From Promethearchaeia archaeon (GTDB lineage Archaea > Asgardarchaeota > Lokiarchaeia > Sigyniarchaeales > SOKP01), in NCBI GenBank assembly GCA_029856105.1, contig JAHQWH010000093.1, positions 1-36,889 of the forward strand: a DNA stretch of 36,889 nt, read 5' to 3'. The notes beneath the pieces were generated by a model that was given only the letters and a program-made list of their open reading frames with translations, did no database searches and was not told where the DNA came from. How positions within the stretch are numbered: position 1 is the stretch's first letter; each line of letters starts with the position of its first letter. This document shows positions 34,746-36,889 of the stretch, piece by piece. Position numbers and translations under genes: made by a program.

Positions 34746-35302
34746 AATACCCTCGTGATTGGGATTATCCACAAGTTATAGCTAAACATTACATTGAGTT
34801 ACTCCTCAGGCAAGGTGGTCTATTACCAGCTGGAGCGCGCGGAGAAGGTGCTGAGAATTTCGACATCTCAAGGCGCAGAAATAGGCACCATATCGACTTC
34901 TATAAAGCGTCAAAGGACGTAATGAATCTCATATTATTGGGGAATTTACATTCTAGATTTACGGGTTTGGAACCAGTAAAGAATTTAGATTATTATACTC
35001 TTATGCGCTATATGCGCGACGGCTTCGAAGAAGCAAGACCCCCATCTTTTTGGGATGAAAATTTACAAGATCTTTACATAAGACGCCTTAAAGAATTTAT
35101 TACTGAATGGGAAGATACAGAAAGTTCAATACGATATACAGATCCGAGAACTGGTGAAAAAGTAGATTTTATTAAAATGATCTATAAAGGACAGACATAC
35201 AACCTACAAGGAATGCTCAATAAAGGCTGGATTACGAAAGAGTGGGTTAATAACATCATACAAGACTTAAGGCAGAAATTAGAAAGTCGAGGTTTATTGT
35301 AA
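34556..35302 (+). CDS. Uncharacterised protein, probably the continuation of the tail-like gene in another frame
   Basis: 248 codons, of which the first 45 (Arg/Ser-rich) lie over the beta domain in another frame and are probably not real. From about 34690 (ENDDLFPGIHEVGNEIKYPRDWDYPQ) it is a soluble helical protein with many aromatic and charged residues, LLLRQGGLLPAGARGEG, GEKVDFIKMIYKG and an end in RQKLESRGLL. No family recognised. Features such as short helices and no membrane segment fit a virion or element-encoded protein. It is treated as one broken gene with the preceding frame. Confidence 0.5.
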   Translation: MGRQIFRYLQRARINKRIWTIYQRYFFRSSNYHLYSRPSRPSKNFYLENDDLFPGIHEVGNEIKYPRDWDYPQVIAKHYIELLLRQGGLLPAGARGEGAENFDISRRRNRHHIDFYKASKDVMNLILLGNLHSRFTGLEPVKNLDYYTLMRYMRDGFEEARPPSFWDENLQDLYIRRLKEFITEWEDTESSIRYTDPRTGEKVDFIKMIYKGQTYNLQGMLNKGWITKEWVNNIIQDLRQKLESRGLL

Positions 35303-35381
35303 AAGTTATGCTATTAACACAAATTATTAAATCTTAGTACAGTAAAGGTTTAATTATAAACAATTACTTTTTTATTTAGCA

Positions 35382-36239
35382 ATGAATATAAGAGAATTAA
35401 ATTCTAAGGTAATAGAGGAGTTAGATCCACAAGAATATTATCATCTTATGGAATTAGACGACTTGATAAGCACCAATCTCAAGAAAAAGCGTGACGATAA
35501 TTCAAGTCCAATTTATCTTGAGGTTGAAGGCAGGAGTATCATTGAACTTTTTTTAGTTTCGTGTTGCTTAACATCATTCCCTCAAGTAGTTTGTAAATTT
35601 GAGATGTTAAAAGATTTAGATTTAGACCGAAACGCGATTGAAACTATTCCAAGTACAATTGAGGAGTTGAAATTCTTAGAAGTTCTAAGCATATCCGATA
35701 ATAAGCTAAGAGTGTTTCCTGAGTCGATAACAATGGTTACCTCTCTGCGGAGTCTAAATTTGGCGAATAATAACATCGTTTCAATGCCGAATTCGATTAG
35801 TAATTTAAAACTTCTTCGTCATTTAGCTTTGGGCGATAATCGTCTTGAAACGCTACCCGAGTCAATAGGGGAGTTAAAGTTTTTGAAGACGCTTTATCTT
35901 AACGATAATAACTTGAATTATTTGCCAGAAAGTTTTGGAGGTCTAAAAAATTTGAAGGAAACATCAATTAGAAATAATCGGTTAAAAACAATCCCCGCGT
36001 CGGTTGGAAATCTTAAGAATTTGAGCTTTTTTAGCTTAGCAAATAACAGTTTGGAACAATTACCTGCCACAATCGGGGGAATGAAGTCGCTTAAGTCTCT
36101 TTGGTTGGATGGGAACAAATTAGAGGAATTACCAAGCTCTATTACTAATTTAAAGTCATTAAGAAAGATACAACTAAAAGGGAATCCTTTAAAATCTATT
36201 CCAGACACTCTGATAAAAAATTCTATTGATATTGTTTAA
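35382..36239 (+). CDS. Leucine-rich repeat protein
   Basis: 285 aa. After about 55 helical residues there are roughly ten repeats of 23 residues of the plant/bacterial type L-x-L-x-x-N-x-L-x-x-(I/L)-P-x-(S/T/A)-(I/V/F)-x-x-L-x-x-L, for example SLNLANNNIVSMPNSISNLK and SLWLDGNKLEELPSSITNLK. Such solenoids are protein-interaction surfaces; in Asgard archaea they often accompany small GTPases. No signal peptide, kinase or GTPase domain is attached. The gene stands alone after the element-like patch. Confidence 0.85.
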   Translation: MNIRELNSKVIEELDPQEYYHLMELDDLISTNLKKKRDDNSSPIYLEVEGRSIIELFLVSCCLTSFPQVVCKFEMLKDLDLDRNAIETIPSTIEELKFLEVLSISDNKLRVFPESITMVTSLRSLNLANNNIVSMPNSISNLKLLRHLALGDNRLETLPESIGELKFLKTLYLNDNNLNYLPESFGGLKNLKETSIRNNRLKTIPASVGNLKNLSFFSLANNSLEQLPATIGGMKSLKSLWLDGNKLEELPSSITNLKSLRKIQLKGNPLKSIPDTLIKNSIDIV

Positions 36240-36320
36240 AGATTTCAGCAACTTGAACCATAAATCAATTCTGAATTCTAATGTCTTTTGCATATTCGAG
36301 CCACAAATACCTCAAAAAAC

Positions 36321-36634
36321 TCATACAATATATTTCTTCGTATCTTTAGTTCTTTCCATTACAAAAATTGCATCTTGTGGACATGAGTTAAATAATCTCA
36401 TACAAAATTCACAATTATAATCTTTGGAATACTAGAACCATAAACTGGAAAGCCAATCCCGATTATATCCCATTCAGATATTTGCTCAGCAATTAAAGCA
36501 TCCCAATCTATATCCTTCCGCTCGATTGAATATGTGGTTGTGTCATGTCCCTTTTCTATAAAAATAGATTTAAGTTTTTCAGAAACCCACCATGTATTTC
36601 CTGTTCCACTGAAATAAAAAATCGCAATTTTCAT
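36321..36634 (-). pseudogene. Flavodoxin-ferredoxin (EFR1-like) pseudogene with internal deletion
   Basis: ATG 36634 opens a flavodoxin-like N-terminus (IAIFYFSGTGNT binds FMN, then WDIIGIGFPVYGSSIPK) of 78 codons. Directly after PKII the other frame reads NCEFCMRLFNSCPQDAIF to TGA 36321-36323, which is the last 4Fe-4S cluster of EFR1-type flavodoxin-ferredoxin proteins (CxxC...CP). The part between, normally some 100 residues or more with the first cluster and the rest of the flavodoxin fold, is missing and the join is out of frame. The gene is therefore a deletion derivative and not functional as a whole. Confidence 0.75.
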
Positions 36635-36687
36635 AATAATTTGTTATTATTTAATAAATTCACCAGTACATTTAAGGATTAAAGTTG

Positions 36688-36889
36688 TTAATCTTCAAAT
36701 AAATCTTCAAATTTATAACCTAATGCATGAGATAATTTTTCTATCTCACTTTTCTTATAATTTAAAGCCAATTGAGATTCATTAAGGTTTTTTAGCTCAA
36801 TCAACTTAATTTTTTTCATACCTATAGTTTCAGAAATGCTTTCTAATTCATCCAGAGTTTTATTACCAAGCAAATCATTTATGATAGGT
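36688..36889 (-). CDS. C-terminal fragment of an unknown protein, cut by the window edge
   Basis: The frame runs off the right edge; a TTG at 36873 need not be the start. The visible 66 residues form two or three helices rich in Leu, Lys and Glu (TLDELESISETIGMKK, then EIEKLSHALGYKFEDLFED). The last stretch resembles the end of XRE-type helix-turn-helix proteins ('IEKLA-ALGV-FEDLFE'), which is a weak hint. Confidence 0.45.
   Translation of the reverse strand, partial: PIINDLLGNKTLDELESISETIGMKKIKLIELKNLNESQLALNYKKSEIEKLSHALGYKFEDLFED

Noticed and set aside
1..36889. tRNA or rRNA genes
   Set aside because: No T-arm consensus with matching acceptor stems and no rRNA-like stretch were found by eye; a covariance-model scan would be decisive.
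1..36889. CRISPR array
   Set aside because: The only repeats are a double 16-mer at 13591 and an A-rich duplication at 30328; neither has regular spacers.

Overview
The window is AT-rich archaeal DNA, most consistent with an Asgard archaeon of the Lokiarchaeota (Promethearchaeota) type. Archaeal-type information and cofactor genes (AspRS, ThrRS with the archaeal editing domain, type II methionine aminopeptidase, Alba, TruD, RibL, CTP-dependent RibK, translin) sit among eukaryote-like proteins: a Ras-like GTPase, a JAMM/Rpn11-like protease, a longin-type protein, a leucine-rich-repeat protein, a probable gelsolin-like domain on a membrane anchor and a probable BRO1/ALIX-like protein. The lineage is inferred from gene content only; no rRNA or tRNA gene was found.

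Layout. 1-7.0 kb: TruD C-terminus, an orphan beta-class DNA methyltransferase facing it, AspRS, Map overlapped by a nucleotidyltransferase, a roughly 0.6 kb gap with no convincing gene, a cyclophilin-like protein and a VTT membrane protein. 6.9-11.9 kb: a 57-aa zinc-binding protein behind Alba, JAMM protease, UPF0200 P-loop kinase, PRPP synthetase, alpha/beta hydrolase, IscU-like scaffold with a small helical partner. 11.9-18.3 kb: large membrane proteins, the BRO1-like protein, an ATP-grasp ligase and a membrane-anchored winged-helix protein. 18.3-21.1 kb: tandem paralogous membrane acyltransferases. 21.3-28.5 kb: GTPase, HAD hydrolase, ThrRS, translin-RibL-RibK row, CDP-alcohol phosphatidyltransferase, gelsolin-like membrane protein and a small basic protein. 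28.5-32.3 kb: two GHMP sugar-kinase-like genes, the second coupled to a sugar nucleotidyltransferase, with a longin-winged helix gene between them. 32.3-34.0 kb: a large secreted or anchored protein. 34.0-35.3 kb: a disordered patch with a truncated integrase-like fragment and a viral tail-like reading frame that changes frame, probably the remnant of an integrated element. 35.4 kb to the end: LRR protein, a flavodoxin-ferredoxin pseudogene and an edge-truncated gene.

Two observations stand out. First, at least four genes (wHTH protein, HAD hydrolase, RibL, sugar nucleotidyltransferase) have conserved N-termini that extend upstream of any ATG/GTG/TTG, and each has a Shine-Dalgarno-like sequence a few bases before AUU, AUU, AUC or CUG. 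This suggests non-canonical initiation, although for RibL a one-base indel in an A8 run explains it equally well. Second, the eukaryote-like trafficking and cytoskeleton genes (JAMM, BRO1-like, GTPase, gelsolin-like, longin) are scattered singly among housekeeping genes on both strands rather than forming one operon, so I do not claim a single new system.
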